Notes: generated by a model from the letters alone, not told the origin. Positions 43,955-56,158 are shown, counted from the stretch's first letter. The stretch: 64,000 nucleotides of DNA from Pseudideonella sakaiensis (GCF_001293525.1 NZ_BBYR01000008.1:1-64000); one strand, 5' to 3'. Numbers and translations are program-made.

Positions 43955-46900
43955 TCACGCGTGGAGCTGCGCCCAGACCTTGTCGAGCCGCTTCACGCTC
44001 ACCGGCTGCGGCGTGCGCAGTTCCTGCGCGAAGAGGCTGACGCGCAGTTCCTCGAGCAGCCAGCGGTACTCATCGAGCCGCGCATCGGGCACGCCCTTGC
44101 GTTCGGCCAGCAGGCGCAGCCAGCGCTGCTCGACGGGACGCAGCTCGGCCAGCCGCTGGGCGTCGCGCGCCGGATCGCTGCGCAGCTTGTCGAGCCGCAG
44201 CGTGATCGCCTTCAGGTAGCGCGGCAGGTGCGCCAGCGCAGTCCACGGCGTGTCCAGCAGGAAGCGCTTCGGGACCAGACGCAGCAGCTGGGCCTGCAGG
44301 TCCTCGGCGACCTCCTTCGGCGGCCGCGCATCGCGCAGCTTGCGGGCCGCGGCCGCGTACTCGAGCAGCACCTGCCCCGCGCTGCGGGCCACCTCCCCGG
44401 CGATCAGGTTCAGCCGGCCGCGCCCATCCGTCACGCGCTGGCGGAAGGCGGCCGCGTCCGCCGGCAGCGGATCGGCCAGGAAAGCGCGGTCGATCGACAG
44501 CGCAACGATCTGCTGCCGCAGTTCCTCGGCCGTGCCGAGCGGCATGTAAAGCACGGCCAGCCCGGCCAGGTCCGGCACGTTCTTCTCGAGGTACTTCAGC
44601 GCATCGCGCAGCTGCAGCGCCACCAGGCGGCGCAGGCCGGCGCGGTGCCTGGCCGCCGCCACCGCCGGCTCGTCGAACACCTCGATCTCGACGTGGCTGC
44701 CGCGGTCGATCAGCGCGGGGAAGCCGACCAGGGTCTGGGCGCCGCGCCGCAGCTCCATCAGTTCGGGCAGCTCGCCGAAGGTCCAGTCCGTGTAGGTCGG
44801 TGGCGGCGCGTCGGCGGCCAGGGCGACCGGGCTGGCCGCGGCCGGCACGTCGACCGGCGGCGCCGGCGCGCGCGCGGAAGCCGCCGCGGCCGGCGGCGCC
44901 GCGGACGGGCGCCCGCCGAGCTCCAGCCGCGCCAGCGCCTGGAAGGCCGAGCGCGCCTGGCCGCCCCATTGCGCCTTCAGCGCCGCCAGGTTGCGGCCGA
45001 TGCCGAGCTGGCGCCCGTGCTCGTCGACCACCCGCACGTTCATGAAGAGGTGCGGCGGCACCGCCTCCGGCTTGAAGTCGGCCCGCTTCACGTCGAGCTG
45101 GGTGCGCTCGCGCACGTCCTTCAGCAGCACGTCGAGCAGGCTGCCGCTGCCGAAGCGCGCCGGATCGGACCAGGCCTCGGCAAAGCCCTGCGCGTACTCC
45201 GGCAGCGGCACCAGGCGCGAGCGGGGGCGCTGGTGCAGGCTCTTCACGAGCGCGAGCACCTTGTCCTTCAGCAGGCCCGGCACCAGCCACTCGCAGCGCT
45301 CCTCGCTGACCTGGTTGAGCGCATAGATCGGCACCGTGACGGTCAGGCCGTCCTTCGCATCGCCCGGGTCGTGCAGGTAGGCGGCCGCGCAGTCGACGCC
45401 GCCGAGGCGCACGACCTTCGGGAAGGCCGCGGTCGTGATGCCGGCCGCCTCGTGGCGCATCAGCTCCTCGCGGCTGAGGTGCAGCAGCCGGGGCTGGCGG
45501 CGGCTCTCCTCGCGGTACCAGCGCTCGAGGCCCGCGCCGCTGCAGACGTCCGCGGGCAGCTGGGCGTCGTAGTAGGCGTGGATCAGCGCCTCGTCGACCA
45601 GCACGTCCTGCCGGCGCGACTTGTGCTCCAGTTCCTCGACCTGGGCGACCAGGCGCCGGTTTGCCGCGAGGAAGGGCAGCCGCGTCTCCCACTGGTCGCC
45701 GACCAGCGCTTCGCGGATGAAGATCTCGCGCGCGGCCGCCGGGTCGACGCGGCCGAAGTTCACGCGCCGGTTCGCGTAGATGACCAGGCCGTAGAGGGTG
45801 GCGCGCTCGAGCGCCACCACCTCGGCCGCCTTCTTCTCCCAGTGCGGCTCGAGCAGCTGGGTCTTGATCAGGTGGCCGGCCAGGCCCGGCAGCCACTGCG
45901 GATCGATGTTCGCGAGGTGGCGGCCATACAGCCGGGTCGTCTCGACCAGCTCGCCGGCGACGATCCAGCGGCCCGGCTTCTTCGACAGGTTCGCGCCCGG
46001 GTGGCGGTGGAAACGGATGCCGCGCGCGCCGAGGTAGCCCTCGTCGTCGTCGCTCTTGACGCCGATGTTGCCCAGCAGGCCGGCGAGCAGCGACAGGTGC
46101 AGCTGCTCGTAGGTCGCCGGCGAGCCGTTCAGCCGCCAGCCCTGCTCGGCCACCACCGTCAGCAGCTGCGAATGGATGTCGCGCCACTCGCGCACGCGGC
46201 GCGGCGAGATGAAATGCTCGCGCAGCGTCTGCTCCTGGCGACGGTGCGAGAGCTTGTGGGTGGCCGCCGCGGCAGGCCGCACCGGCCCGGCCGGCTCGCC
46301 GGGCCCTGGCCCGGGCGGCAGCGGCGCCCCCAGCCGCAGCGCCTCCAGCCACTGCCACAGCCGCAGGTCGCCGCTGAACTCCGAGCGCTCGTCGTCGAAG
46401 CGGCGGTGCGCCGCGTCCGCGGCCTGCTGCTGCTCGAGCGGGCGGTCACGCACGTCCTGCACGCTCATCGCCGCGGCGATCACCAGCACCTCGGCCAGCG
46501 CCTCGCGCCGGCGCGCCTCGAGGATCATGCGGCCGACGCGCGGGTCCAGCGGCAGCCGCGCGAGTTCGTGGCCGATGGGCGTCAGCTCGTTCTGCTCGTC
46601 CACCGCGCCCAGCTCGGCCAGCAGCTGGTAGCCGTCGGCGATCGCGCGCCGCGGCGGCGGCTCGAGGAAGGGGAAGTCCTCCACCGTGCCGAGGCCGAGC
46701 GACTTCATGCGCAGGATCACGCCGGCGAGCGAGGAGCGCAGGATCTCCGGGTCGGTGAAGCGCGGCCGCGCGGCGAAGTCGGCCTCGTCGTAGAGACGCA
46801 CGCAGATGCCGTCGGCCACCCGGCCGCAGCGGCCCGCGCGCTGGTTCGCGGCCGCCTGGCTGATCGGCTCGATCTGCAGCTGCTCGACCTTGTTGCGGTA

Positions 46901-48079
46901 GCTGTAGCGCTTGACCCGCGCGGTGCCCGGGTCGACCACGTAGCGGATGCCCGGCACCGTCAGCGAGGTCTCGGCCACGTTGGTGGCCAGCACGATGCGC
47001 GGCGCGCCGTGCGCCTCGAACACGCGGTCCTGCTCCGCCTGGCCCAGCCGAGCGAACAGCGGCAGCACCTCGACGCCCGGCGGATGGTGGCGCCGCAGGT
47101 GCTCGGCCGCCTCGCGGATCTCGCGCTCGCCCGGCAGGAAGACCAGCACGTCGCCCGGGCCCTCGCGCCACAGTTCGTCGATCGCGTCGGCGATGGCGTC
47201 GTTCAGGCCGTACTCCCGGCTCTCCTCGAAGGGGCGCCAGCGCTGCTCGACGGGGAACAGCCGGCCCGACACCTGCAGCACCGGCGCCGGACCGTCCGGT
47301 CCCGCGAAATGGCGGGCAAAACGATCGGCATCGATCGTGGCGGAGGTCACCACCAGCTTCAGGTCGGGGCGCTGCGGCAGGATGCGCCGCAGGTAACCGA
47401 GCAGGAAGTCGATGTTGAGGCTGCGCTCGTGGGCCTCGTCGATGATCAGCGTGTCGTAGGCCCGCAGCAGCGGGTCGGTCTGCGTCTCGGCCAGCAGGAT
47501 GCCGTCCGTCATCAGCTTGACGCTGGCGGTCGGCGCGAGCCGGTCCTGGAAGCGCACCTTGTAGCCGACGTGCTCGCCGAGCGGCGTGCCGAGCTCCTCG
47601 GCGATGCGCCGCGCCACGCTCGACGCGGCGATGCGCCGCGGCTGGGTGTGGCCGATGCGCCCGCGCCCGCCCGCGGCGCGGCCGCGGCCGCGGCCCAGCG
47701 TCAGCGCGATCTTCGGCAGCTGCGTGGTCTTGCCGGAGCCGGTCTCGCCGCAGACGATCACCACCGGGTGCGCGGCCAGCGCCTGCGCGATCTCCTCGCG
47801 CCGGGCGGAGACCGGCAGCGATTCGGGGAAGGTGATCGGCGGCAGCGGCGCGGCCGGGCGCGCGGGCTCGGGCCGCGGGGCCGGCGCGGCCTCACCGGAC
47901 GCCGCATCGACGGCCGGGCGCCTGGCGCGGCGCCTGGGTTCGCCGGGTGTCTGGCCCGCCGCGCGGGTGTCGGGCTGCGCCCTCCGGAATTCGCCCTTCG
48001 GGCGGCCGTTCGGGCTCGCTTCGGATCCTTCGGGCTCCGCCCTCCGGAATTCGCCCTTCGGGCGGCCGTTCGGGCTCAT
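43955..48079 (-). CDS. hrpA: ATP-dependent RNA helicase HrpA
   Basis: 1374 residues, a DEAH-box helicase that rescues stalled ribosomes and remodels RNA. Walker A is GETGSGKT (about 111-118); further motifs are [20 protein letters not shown] and QRAGRCGR. A long C-terminal region of the HrpA type follows ([13 protein letters not shown] and the [11 protein letters not shown] end). The first 40 residues are not part of the family: they come from a 60-bp tandem repeat and read [18 protein letters not shown], then [16 protein letters not shown]. The frame is open further upstream, antisense to argA. The ATG at 48079 is the only good start and lies inside the repeat boundary. A weak GAAG precedes it. 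Confidence 0.93.
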   Translation of the reverse strand: MSPNGRPKGEFRRAEPEGSEASPNGRPKGEFRRAQPDTRAAGQTPGEPRRRARRPAVDAASGEAAPAPRPEPARPAAPLPPITFPESLPVSARREEIAQALAAHPVVIVCGETGSGKTTQLPKIALTLGRGRGRAAGGRGRIGHTQPRRIAASSVARRIAEELGTPLGEHVGYKVRFQDRLAPTASVKLMTDGILLAETQTDPLLRAYDTLIIDEAHERSLNIDFLLGYLRRILPQRPDLKLVVTSATIDADRFARHFAGPDGPAPVLQVSGRLFPVEQRWRPFEESREYGLNDAIADAIDELWREGPGDVLVFLPGEREIREAAEHLRRHHPPGVEVLPLFARLGQAEQDRVFEAHGAPRIVLATNVAETSLTVPGIRYVVDPGTARVKRYSYRNKVEQLQIEPISQAAANQRAGRCGRVADGICVRLYDEADFAARPRFTDPEILRSSLAGVILRMKSLGLGTVEDFPFLEPPPRRAIADGYQLLAELGAVDEQNELTPIGHELARLPLDPRVGRMILEARRREALAEVLVIAAAMSVQDVRDRPLEQQQAADAAHRRFDDERSEFSGDLRLWQWLEALRLGAPLPPGPGPGEPAGPVRPAAAATHKLSHRRQEQTLREHFISPRRVREWRDIHSQLLTVVAEQGWRLNGSPATYEQLHLSLLAGLLGNIGVKSDDDEGYLGARGIRFHRHPGANLSKKPGRWIVAGELVETTRLYGRHLANIDPQWLPGLAGHLIKTQLLEPHWEKKAAEVVALERATLYGLVIYANRRVNFGRVDPAAAREIFIREALVGDQWETRLPFLAANRRLVAQVEELEHKSRRQDVLVDEALIHAYYDAQLPADVCSGAGLERWYREESRRQPRLLHLSREELMRHEAAGITTAAFPKVVRLGGVDCAAAYLHDPGDAKDGLTVTVPIYALNQVSEERCEWLVPGLLKDKVLALVKSLHQRPRSRLVPLPEYAQGFAEAWSDPARFGSGSLLDVLLKDVRERTQLDVKRADFKPEAVPPHLFMNVRVVDEHGRQLGIGRNLAALKAQWGGQARSAFQALARLELGGRPSAAPPAAAASARAPAPPVDVPAAASPVALAADAPPPTYTDWTFGELPELMELRRGAQTLVGFPALIDRGSHVEIEVFDEPAVAAARHRAGLRRLVALQLRDALKYLEKNVPDLAGLAVLYMPLGTAEELRQQIVALSIDRAFLADPLPADAAAFRQRVTDGRGRLNLIAGEVARSAGQVLLEYAAAARKLRDARPPKEVAEDLQAQLLRLVPKRFLLDTPWTALAHLPRYLKAITLRLDKLRSDPARDAQRLAELRPVEQRWLRLLAERKGVPDARLDEYRWLLEELRVSLFAQELRTPQPVSVKRLDKVWAQLHA
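47971..48077. repeat. 60-bp tandem repeat embedded in the 5' end of hrpA
   Basis: Two 47-bp copies (47971-48017 and 48031-48077) differ at one base and are spaced exactly 60 bp apart, i.e. 20 codons. Each copy is built from short mirrored units such as GCCC-TTC-GGGC and GGGC-TCC-GCCC plus an EcoRI-type GAATTC, so it resembles a REP/BIME palindromic element. In the hrpA frame each copy encodes [13 protein letters not shown] and uses AGG, which the rest of the gene seems to avoid. All three plus-strand frames are open across it. Similar GRPKGE-coding repeats are, from memory, scattered at gene starts in related Burkholderiales. Confidence 0.85.
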
Positions 48080-48149
48080 GGCGCTTCGTGCAAAATCCGC
48101 GATTATTCCAAAGTCCCCTGCCGCGCGCCCGTTTACGCGGCCCGCCGGC

Positions 48150-49490
48150 ATGAGCCTGGTCTTTCCGCACACCTTCGTTCCCTGGTTCCGTTCGGTTGCG
48201 CCGTACATCCACGCGCACCGCGGGAAGACCTTCGTCGTCGCGATCGCCGGGGAGGCGATTGCCGCGGGCAAGCTCGCGACGCTGGCCCAGGACCTGGCGC
48301 TGATCCACGCGATGGGCATCAAGATCGTGCTCGTGCATGGCTTTCGGCCGCAGGTGGAGGAGCAGTTGCGCGCGAAGGGCCACCGCTCGCGCTTCAGCCA
48401 CGGGATGCGCGTCACCGATGCGGTCGCGCTGGACGGCGCGCAGGAGGCCGCCGGCCAGCTGCGCTACGAGATCGAGGCCGCGTTCTCCCAGGGCCTGCCG
48501 AACACGCCGATGGCCGGCAGCCAGGTGCGCGTGGTCTCGGGCAACTTCATCACGGCGCGGCCGGTGGGCATCGTCGACGGCGTGGACTTCCAGCACACCG
48601 GGCTGGTGCGCAAGATCGACGCCACCGGCATCCGACGCGCGGTCGAGTTCGGCGCCATCGTGCTGCTGTCGCCGTTCGGCTTCTCGCCGACCGGCGAGGC
48701 CTTCAACCTGAGCATGGAGGACGTCGCCTGCAGCGCCGCGATCGCCCTGCAGGCCGACAAGCTGCTGTACCTGACGGAGGTGCGCGGCATCCCGCTCGAC
48801 CCGGCGGATCCCGACAGCGACATCGACCAGGAACTCGCGCTGGCCGACGCCCGGAAGCTGCTCGCCGCGCTGCCCAACCCGGTGCAGCCGACCGACACCG
48901 CTTTCTATCTGCAGCACGCCGTGAAGGCCGCCGAAGGCGGCGTCGAACGCGTGCACATCGTGCCGTTCTCGGTCGACGGGTCGGTGCTGATCGAATCCTT
49001 CACCCACGACGGCGTGGGCACGATGATCGTCGACGAGAAGCTCGAAAGCCTGCGCGAGGCCGGCCCGGACGACATCGGCGGCATCCTGCAGCTGATCGAG
49101 CCCTTCGAGCGCGACGGCACCCTGGTCAAGCGCGACCGCACCGAGATCGAGCGCGACATCGGCGTCTACAGCGTGATCGAGCACGATGGCGTGATCTTCG
49201 GCTGCGCCGCGCTCTACCCTTACCCCGAGGCCCGCACCGGCGAGATGGCCGCGCTGACCGTCTCGCCGCAGGTGCAGGGCCAGGGCGACGGCGAACGCAT
49301 CCTCAAGCGCATCGAGCAGCGCGCCCGCGCCGAGCGGCTGGACAGCATCTTCGTGCTCACCACCCGCACGATGCACTGGTTCATCAAGCGCGGCTTCGTG
49401 CCCGTCGAGCCGGAATGGCTGCCGGATGCCCGCAAGCGAAAATACAACTGGGACCGGCGCAGCCAGGTGCTGGTCAAGAAACTGGCCTGA
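48150..49490 (+). CDS. argA: N-acetylglutamate synthase (classical, ArgA type)
   Basis: 446 residues. It makes N-acetylglutamate from glutamate and acetyl-CoA, the first step of arginine synthesis, and is usually inhibited by arginine. The N-terminal amino-acid-kinase domain ([26 protein letters not shown]) lacks kinase activity in this family. The C-terminal GNAT acetyltransferase domain has [37 protein letters not shown], within which [10 protein letters not shown] is the acetyl-CoA loop. The start at 48150 ([20 protein letters not shown]) matches the family. It is divergent from hrpA, with a 70-base A/T-richer gap that should hold both promoters. Confidence 0.95.
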   Translation: MSLVFPHTFVPWFRSVAPYIHAHRGKTFVVAIAGEAIAAGKLATLAQDLALIHAMGIKIVLVHGFRPQVEEQLRAKGHRSRFSHGMRVTDAVALDGAQEAAGQLRYEIEAAFSQGLPNTPMAGSQVRVVSGNFITARPVGIVDGVDFQHTGLVRKIDATGIRRAVEFGAIVLLSPFGFSPTGEAFNLSMEDVACSAAIALQADKLLYLTEVRGIPLDPADPDSDIDQELALADARKLLAALPNPVQPTDTAFYLQHAVKAAEGGVERVHIVPFSVDGSVLIESFTHDGVGTMIVDEKLESLREAGPDDIGGILQLIEPFERDGTLVKRDRTEIERDIGVYSVIEHDGVIFGCAALYPYPEARTGEMAALTVSPQVQGQGDGERILKRIEQRARAERLDSIFVLTTRTMHWFIKRGFVPVEPEWLPDARKRKYNWDRRSQVLVKKLA

Positions 49491-49546
49491 GCCCCCTTCG
49501 GCGCCCACGCGGGCGCCCCGATCCCGATCGCTGGAGTTCTCCCCGC

Positions 49547-49819
49547 ATGCCCCGCACCATCCACTGCGTCTACCTGAAGAAAGAGGCCGAGGGCCTCGAT
49601 TTCGCGCCCTACCCCGGCGAGCTCGGCAAGCGCATCTACAACCAGGTCAGCAAGGAAGCCTGGGCCGCCTGGATGCGTCACCAGACCATGCTGGTCAACG
49701 AGAACCGCCTGAACCTCGCGGACCTGCGCGCGCGGCAGTACCTGGCGCGCCAGATGGAGAACTTCTTCTTCGGCGGCGGCGCCGAGCAGCCGGCCGGCTA
49801 CGTGCCGCCGGCCGGATGA
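49547..49819 (+). CDS. yggX: Iron-trafficking / oxidative damage protection protein YggX
   Basis: 90 residues, the standard YggX size. [29 protein letters not shown] with the conserved Cys, then [23 protein letters not shown] and a C-terminal MENFFFGG. It protects iron-sulfur clusters and may move Fe(II). It lies 56 bases after argA, with GGAG upstream, and may share its transcript. An iron-uptake gene with a Fur-like site follows. Confidence 0.95.
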   Translation: MPRTIHCVYLKKEAEGLDFAPYPGELGKRIYNQVSKEAWAAWMRHQTMLVNENRLNLADLRARQYLARQMENFFFGGGAEQPAGYVPPAG

Positions 49820-49836
49820 CGCCGCGGCGCGCAGGG

Positions 49837-49856
49837 GCGAATCAAGAATGATTCGC
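49837..49856. promoter_or_regulatory. Candidate Fur box over the fbpA promoter
   Basis: GCGAATCA-AGAA-TGATTCGC is a perfect 8-bp inverted repeat with the GAATGATTCGCAT form seen in Fur sites. It covers the expected -35 position of the promoter whose -10 is TATACT at 49865-49870, so Fe-loaded Fur would block transcription of the downstream iron-binding protein gene. Confidence 0.75.
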
Positions 49857-49864
49857 ATCCAGCC

Positions 49865-49870
49865 TATACT
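49865..49870 (+). promoter_or_regulatory. -10 element of the fbpA-like gene
   Basis: TATACT, 5 of 6 consensus bases, 27 bases upstream of the ATG and directly downstream of the Fur-like palindrome. The -35 is hidden in the palindrome. Confidence 0.6.
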
Positions 49871-49897
49871 CGGGCCTTCCCGACCCGAGGACCTCCG

Positions 49898-51004
49898 ATG
49901 CCCCTGCCGTTCCTGCTGAATTCCCCCGGGCCGCGTGCGCCCGAACCCGCAGCCGCCGCGCTGCGCCGCCGCTGGCTGCCGGGCCTCGCCGCCGCGCTGC
50001 TCGCCGGCCTGGGCGCCCTGCCCGCGCTCGCGCAGGACGCGGTGCTGAATCTCTATTCCGCGCGCCACTACCAGACCGACGAAGCGCTGTACGCGAATTT
50101 CACCAAGGCCACCGGGATCCGCATCAACCGGGTGGACTCCGACGACGCCGGCATCCTGGCGCGGCTGCAGAGCGAGGGCAGCGCGAGTCCGGCCGACGTG
50201 ATCCTGCTGGTGGATGCCGCCCGGCTGTGGCGCGCCGAAACGGCGGGGTTGTTCCAGCCGGTGAAATCGGCCGCGCTGGAGAGCCGGGTCCCGGCCAATC
50301 TGCGCGGCGCGGACGGCGGTCAGGGATCGGCCTGGTTCGGCATGTCGACGCGGGCACGCGTGATCGTCTACAACAAGCTGAACGTCGACAAGGCCGACGT
50401 CGCCACCTACGAATCCCTGGCGCTGCCGAAGAACAAGGGCAAGGTCTGCACGCGTTCGGGCTCGCACCCGTACAACCTGTCGCTGTTCGGCTCGCTGATG
50501 GAACACCTCGGCGAGCCGGCGATGGAGGCCTGGCTGAAGGGCGTGGTGGCGAACATGGCGCGCGACCCGAAGGGCGGCGACACCGACCAGATCAAGGCCG
50601 TCGCCAGCGGCGAGTGCCAGGTGGCGCTGACCAACAGCTATTACCTTGCGCGCATGATGCGCTCCACGCGCGCCGACGACCGCGCCGCGGTCGAGAAGAT
50701 CGGCGTCGTGTTCCCGAACCAGCAGAGCTTCGGCACCCACCTCAATATCGCCGGCGCGGCGGTGGCCCGGCACGCGAAGAACCGCGAGGCCGCGGTGCGC
50801 TTCCTGGAGTATCTGGCGAGCGACCAGGCCCAAATCTACTTCGCCGACGGCAACAACGAATGGCCGGCGGTGCCGAGCGTCAAGGTTTCGAACCCGGCGC
50901 TGGAAGCCCTCGGTCCGTTCAAATCCGAGACCATTCCGGTCCGGGTGGCCGGCCAGAATATGACGAAGGTGCAACAGATGCTCGATCGCGTCGGCTTCAA
51001 GTGA
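49898..51004 (+). CDS. Fe(III) ABC transporter periplasmic binding protein (FbpA/AfuA type)
   Basis: 368 residues; an N-terminal signal (ending in LAAALLAGLGALPALAQ, preceded by an unusually long charged region) then the type II binding-protein fold. VLNLYSARHYQTDEALYANFTKATGI is the family start. The paired ferric-iron tyrosines fit ALTNSYYLARMM. The C-terminal part is AAVRFLEYLASDQAQIYFADGNNEWPAVP. No permease or ATPase follows, so partners must be encoded elsewhere. A Fur-like site and TATACT lie directly upstream, and GAGG precedes the ATG. Confidence 0.93.
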   Translation: MPLPFLLNSPGPRAPEPAAAALRRRWLPGLAAALLAGLGALPALAQDAVLNLYSARHYQTDEALYANFTKATGIRINRVDSDDAGILARLQSEGSASPADVILLVDAARLWRAETAGLFQPVKSAALESRVPANLRGADGGQGSAWFGMSTRARVIVYNKLNVDKADVATYESLALPKNKGKVCTRSGSHPYNLSLFGSLMEHLGEPAMEAWLKGVVANMARDPKGGDTDQIKAVASGECQVALTNSYYLARMMRSTRADDRAAVEKIGVVFPNQQSFGTHLNIAGAAVARHAKNREAAVRFLEYLASDQAQIYFADGNNEWPAVPSVKVSNPALEALGPFKSETIPVRVAGQNMTKVQQMLDRVGFK

Positions 51005-51035
51005 TTCCCGCGCCGCGAGCCGGCAGGCGCGAACC

Positions 51036-51041
51036 TATAAT
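51036..51041 (+). promoter_or_regulatory. -10 element of the H-NS-like gene
   Basis: Perfect TATAAT 57 bases upstream of the H-NS-like start. The region up to the start codon is A/T-richer than its surroundings (AAAGGATAATTAAATG includes the ribosome binding site). The -35 is weak. Confidence 0.55.
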
Positions 51042-51098
51042 CGCGCCCGGCTGCGGTATCTCCGCAGGCCCATGGAACATCCCCGAAAGGATAATTAA

Positions 51099-51413
51099 AT
51101 GGCCACATTGCAGGAATTGCTGGACCAGCGTGCCGCGCTCGAGCGGCAGATCGAGGAAACCCGGCGCAACGAACGCGCCGAGGCCGTCGCGAAGGTGCGT
51201 GCGCTGATGAGCGAGCACGGCCTGAGCCTGGCGGATCTGGGGGGCCGGTCGGCCGGTTCGCCGCGCACGAAGTCGGCCGCCACCGGCGGCAAGGTCGCGG
51301 CGAAGTACCGCAACGCCGCGACGGGCGAGACCTGGAGCGGCCGCGGCCTGCAGCCCAAGTGGCTGAAGGCGGCGCTCGCGGCAGGCCGCAAGATCGAGGA
51401 GTTCGCGGTCTGA
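51099..51413 (+). CDS. H-NS-family nucleoid protein
   Basis: 104 residues. The N-terminal coiled-coil oligomerisation part is MATLQELLDQRAALERQIEETRRNERAEA. A linker follows, then the C-terminal DNA-binding segment KYRNAATGETWSGRGLQPKWLKAAL, the betaproteobacterial (BpH3/Bv3F-like) form of the H-NS core. It binds A/T-rich DNA and silences transcription. It has its own promoter and a strong intrinsic terminator, and sits directly upstream of dnaG, where many proteobacteria have rpsU. Confidence 0.94.
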   Translation: MATLQELLDQRAALERQIEETRRNERAEAVAKVRALMSEHGLSLADLGGRSAGSPRTKSAATGGKVAAKYRNAATGETWSGRGLQPKWLKAALAAGRKIEEFAV

Positions 51414-51480
51414 TCCGCGCCGGCAGCCGTGGCCGTCGCGCGGCCGCAGACCGCGCACCCGGCCCCGCCCGCCGCAGCCA

Positions 51481-51503
51481 GCCGCCCACCGGGCGGCTTT
51501 TTT
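51481..51503 (+). terminator. Intrinsic terminator after the H-NS-like gene
   Basis: GCCGCCC-ACC-GGGCGGC followed by TTTTTT: a textbook rho-independent terminator, 68 bases after the stop and 83 bases before dnaG. Confidence 0.92.
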
Positions 51504-51585
51504 CATGGCCGCACCGCGCCCGTCGGCCGCGGCACCCTGGCGGTGCCGGCGCGGCCTGCGCGGGGCGCATGGTTAGACTGCGCCG

Positions 51586-53457
51586 GTGATCCCGCCGAGC
51601 TTCATCCAGGACCTGCTGAGCCGCGTCGACATCGTCGAGGTGATCGGACGCCACGTGTCGCTGCGCAAGGGCGGCGCCAACCTGATGGGCCTGTGCCCCT
51701 TCCACGGCGAGAAGTCCCCGAGTTTCTCGGTCAGCCCGAGCAAGCAGTTCTACTACTGCTTCGGCTGCGGCGCGAGCGGCAATGCGATCGGCTTCCTGAC
51801 GGAGTACCTGGGGCTGGGCTTCGTCGAGGCGGTGCAGGAACTGGCCCAGCAAGCCGGGCTGAGCGTGCCGCAGGAGGAGCGCTCGCCGCAGGACCGCGAG
51901 CGCGCGCAGGCCGAGCGGCAGCGCCAGATCGGCCTGTCGGAAGCCCTGGCTCGCGCGGCCGAGCACTACCGTCGCCAGCTCAAGGCCTCGCCGCGGGCCA
52001 TCGACTACCTGAAAGGGCGCGGCCTGACCGGCGAGATCGCCGCGCGCTTCGGCATCGGCTTTGCGCCTGCCGGCTGGCGCAGCCTCGCCGGCGTCTTCGC
52101 GCACTACGACGACCCGAAGCTCGAGGAGGCGGGCCTGGTGATCCGCCACGAGCCCGAGGCCGGCGAGACCGGCGACGGCAAGCGCTACGACCGCTTCCGC
52201 GACCGCGTGATGTTCCCGATCCGCTCGGTGCAGGGCGAGGTGATCGGCTTCGGCGGCCGCGTGCTGGACCAGGGCGAGCCGAAGTACCTCAACTCGCCGG
52301 AGACGCCGGTGTTCAGCAAGGGCCGCGAGCTGTACGGCCTGTACGAGGCCCGTACCGCGATCCGGCAGCGCGGCCACGTGCTCGTGGTCGAAGGCTACAT
52401 GGACGTGGTCGCGCTGGCCCAGTCCGGCTTCGGCCATGCGGTGGCCACGCTCGGCACCGCGTGCACGGCCGAGCACGTGCAGAAGCTGTTCCGCTTCACC
52501 GACAGCGTGGTCTTCAGCTTCGACGGTGACGCGGCCGGCCGCCGTGCCGCGGGACGCGCGCTGGAGGCCGCGCTGCCGCACCTGAGCGACACGCGCAGCG
52601 TGCGCTTCCTCTTCCTGCCGCCCGAGCACGATCCGGACAGCTATGTCCGCGCACTCGGCGCCGAGGCCTTCGAGCGCTGCGTGGAGGCCGCAGTGCCGCT
52701 GTCGCGGCAGCTGCTGGAGCAGGCGCGCGACGGCATCGACATGGGCCCGGCCGAGGGCCGCGCGCGTTTCCTCGCGCAGGCGCGACCGCTGTGGAGCGCC
52801 CTGCCCGACGGCGCGCTGAAGCGCCAGCTGCTGCGCGAGATCGCCGGCGCCGGCGGCCTGGAGGCCGCCGAGCTGGCGGAGCTGTGGCAGGGGCAGCCGG
52901 CCCGCGGCCCGCGCGCCGGGACGGCCGGCCGCGCCGCGGGCGCGGACGATGGCGGGCCGGGCGCCCGGCCGGGTCGTGGCCGGGCGGACCGGGGCGCGAT
53001 GGCGCGGCCGATGGCGCGGCGCGCGCCGAGCAGCCCGGCGGACCACGCGGTGCGCCTGCTGCTGCTGCACAGCGCCTGGTGGGATGCGCTGTCGCCGGAC
53101 GACCAGGCGCTGCTGCATGCGCTGCCGCCACCGCACGGCGCCGTGATCGGCTGGCTCGAGCGCTTGCTGACCAACCAGGGCCCGCTGAGCTGGGCAGCGC
53201 TCGAGCAGGCCCTGGCCGCCGACCGCGAGAGCCTGCCGGACTGGCCGCCGATGCCCGCCACCGCGCTGGAGGACGAGACCCGCTTCGAGGACCTGCGCCG
53301 CGTGCTCGACGGCCTGTGGGTCGAGCGGCTGGCCGACGAGCAGCGCCGCCTGATCGAGCGCGCCGCAGTCGATCCGCAGGCCCTGCAGCGCTGGCGCGAG
53401 GTGACGCGGCAGCGCGAGGCCCTGCTGAAGGCGCTGCAGCCGGTGGCCGGTGGCTGA
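51586..53457 (+). CDS. dnaG: DNA primase
   Basis: 623 residues, GTG start. It makes RNA primers at the fork. The zinc-binding domain ligands are Cys37, His40, Cys58 and Cys61 (CPFH ... CFGC). The central TOPRIM domain has VVEGYMDVVAL and FSFDGDAAGRRAA. A low-complexity Gly/Arg/Ala linker (ARGPRAGTAGRAAGADDGGP) separates it from the C-terminal DnaB-interacting helical domain (ETRFEDLRRVLDGL, RWREVTRQREALLKAL). It precedes rpoD in the same direction, as in the classical macromolecular synthesis operon. Confidence 0.96.
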   Translation: MIPPSFIQDLLSRVDIVEVIGRHVSLRKGGANLMGLCPFHGEKSPSFSVSPSKQFYYCFGCGASGNAIGFLTEYLGLGFVEAVQELAQQAGLSVPQEERSPQDRERAQAERQRQIGLSEALARAAEHYRRQLKASPRAIDYLKGRGLTGEIAARFGIGFAPAGWRSLAGVFAHYDDPKLEEAGLVIRHEPEAGETGDGKRYDRFRDRVMFPIRSVQGEVIGFGGRVLDQGEPKYLNSPETPVFSKGRELYGLYEARTAIRQRGHVLVVEGYMDVVALAQSGFGHAVATLGTACTAEHVQKLFRFTDSVVFSFDGDAAGRRAAGRALEAALPHLSDTRSVRFLFLPPEHDPDSYVRALGAEAFERCVEAAVPLSRQLLEQARDGIDMGPAEGRARFLAQARPLWSALPDGALKRQLLREIAGAGGLEAAELAELWQGQPARGPRAGTAGRAAGADDGGPGARPGRGRADRGAMARPMARRAPSSPADHAVRLLLLHSAWWDALSPDDQALLHALPPPHGAVIGWLERLLTNQGPLSWAALEQALAADRESLPDWPPMPATALEDETRFEDLRRVLDGLWVERLADEQRRLIERAAVDPQALQRWREVTRQREALLKALQPVAGG

Positions 53458-53842
53458 ACGTCCGTTCGCCAGGTGCCGCGCGCAGCGCGGGCCAGGGGCC
53501 GGGCAGCCGTGTCGCGCAACGGGTGTCGGGGGAGATCGACGATAATGCGCGGTTCGTTGCAAGAGGCTCGATGACGGCAAGGCACGACCGCCCAGTGATC
53601 ACCGTGACCGCAGGACTTCCGGGCCCCGTTCGCCCGCCGATGCCGGTCCGACCGGCCCGCCGGCCCGGCGGACGGCGGCGCTGTGCCAGGGCCGCCGGGC
53701 CGTCCGCCCGGCAGGTCGCCACCCGTCCGTGTTCCGAAGCCGCGCGCGCACCTGGCCAGGCCGTGCGCACGCGCTTTGCAGGCTCCCGGCCCCGTGCCGG
53801 CTCGGGGCGCGTCGGCGCCCCCCGCATCCACCGAGGAATCGC
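53458..53842. other. Long dnaG-rpoD intergenic region
   Basis: 385 bases without a credible gene. Open frames are arginine-rich and lack family features. A GATAAT motif at 53541-53546 may be the -10 of an rpoD-proximal promoter. The region contains the long hairpin at 53667-53708 listed separately. It ends in the CGAGGA ribosome binding site of rpoD. Confidence 0.5.
53667..53708 (+). other. Long imperfect hairpin in the dnaG-rpoD gap
   Basis: GGCGGACGG pairs perfectly with CCGTCCGCC (9 bp). An inner CGGC/GCCG can extend the stem across a small bulge. There is no T-run. It could be an RNA-processing or attenuation element separating the dnaG and rpoD messages. Confidence 0.4.
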
Positions 53843-56122
<2,280 letters not shown>

Positions 56123-56158
56123 AGCCCCCGGGGCCGGGCCGCTTCGGGCCGACCTCCG

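Noticed and set aside
47971-48077. A CRISPR array
   Set aside because: Only two copies, with a 13-base interval, lying inside a reading frame and with no cas genes; it is a short tandem palindromic repeat.
43799-49819. A 2006-residue open frame on the plus strand across hrpA and into yggX
   Set aside because: It is antisense to hrpA for most of its length, is His/Arg/Gln/Val-rich as expected of a shadow frame in GC-rich DNA, and only its last 90 residues (YggX) are a real protein.
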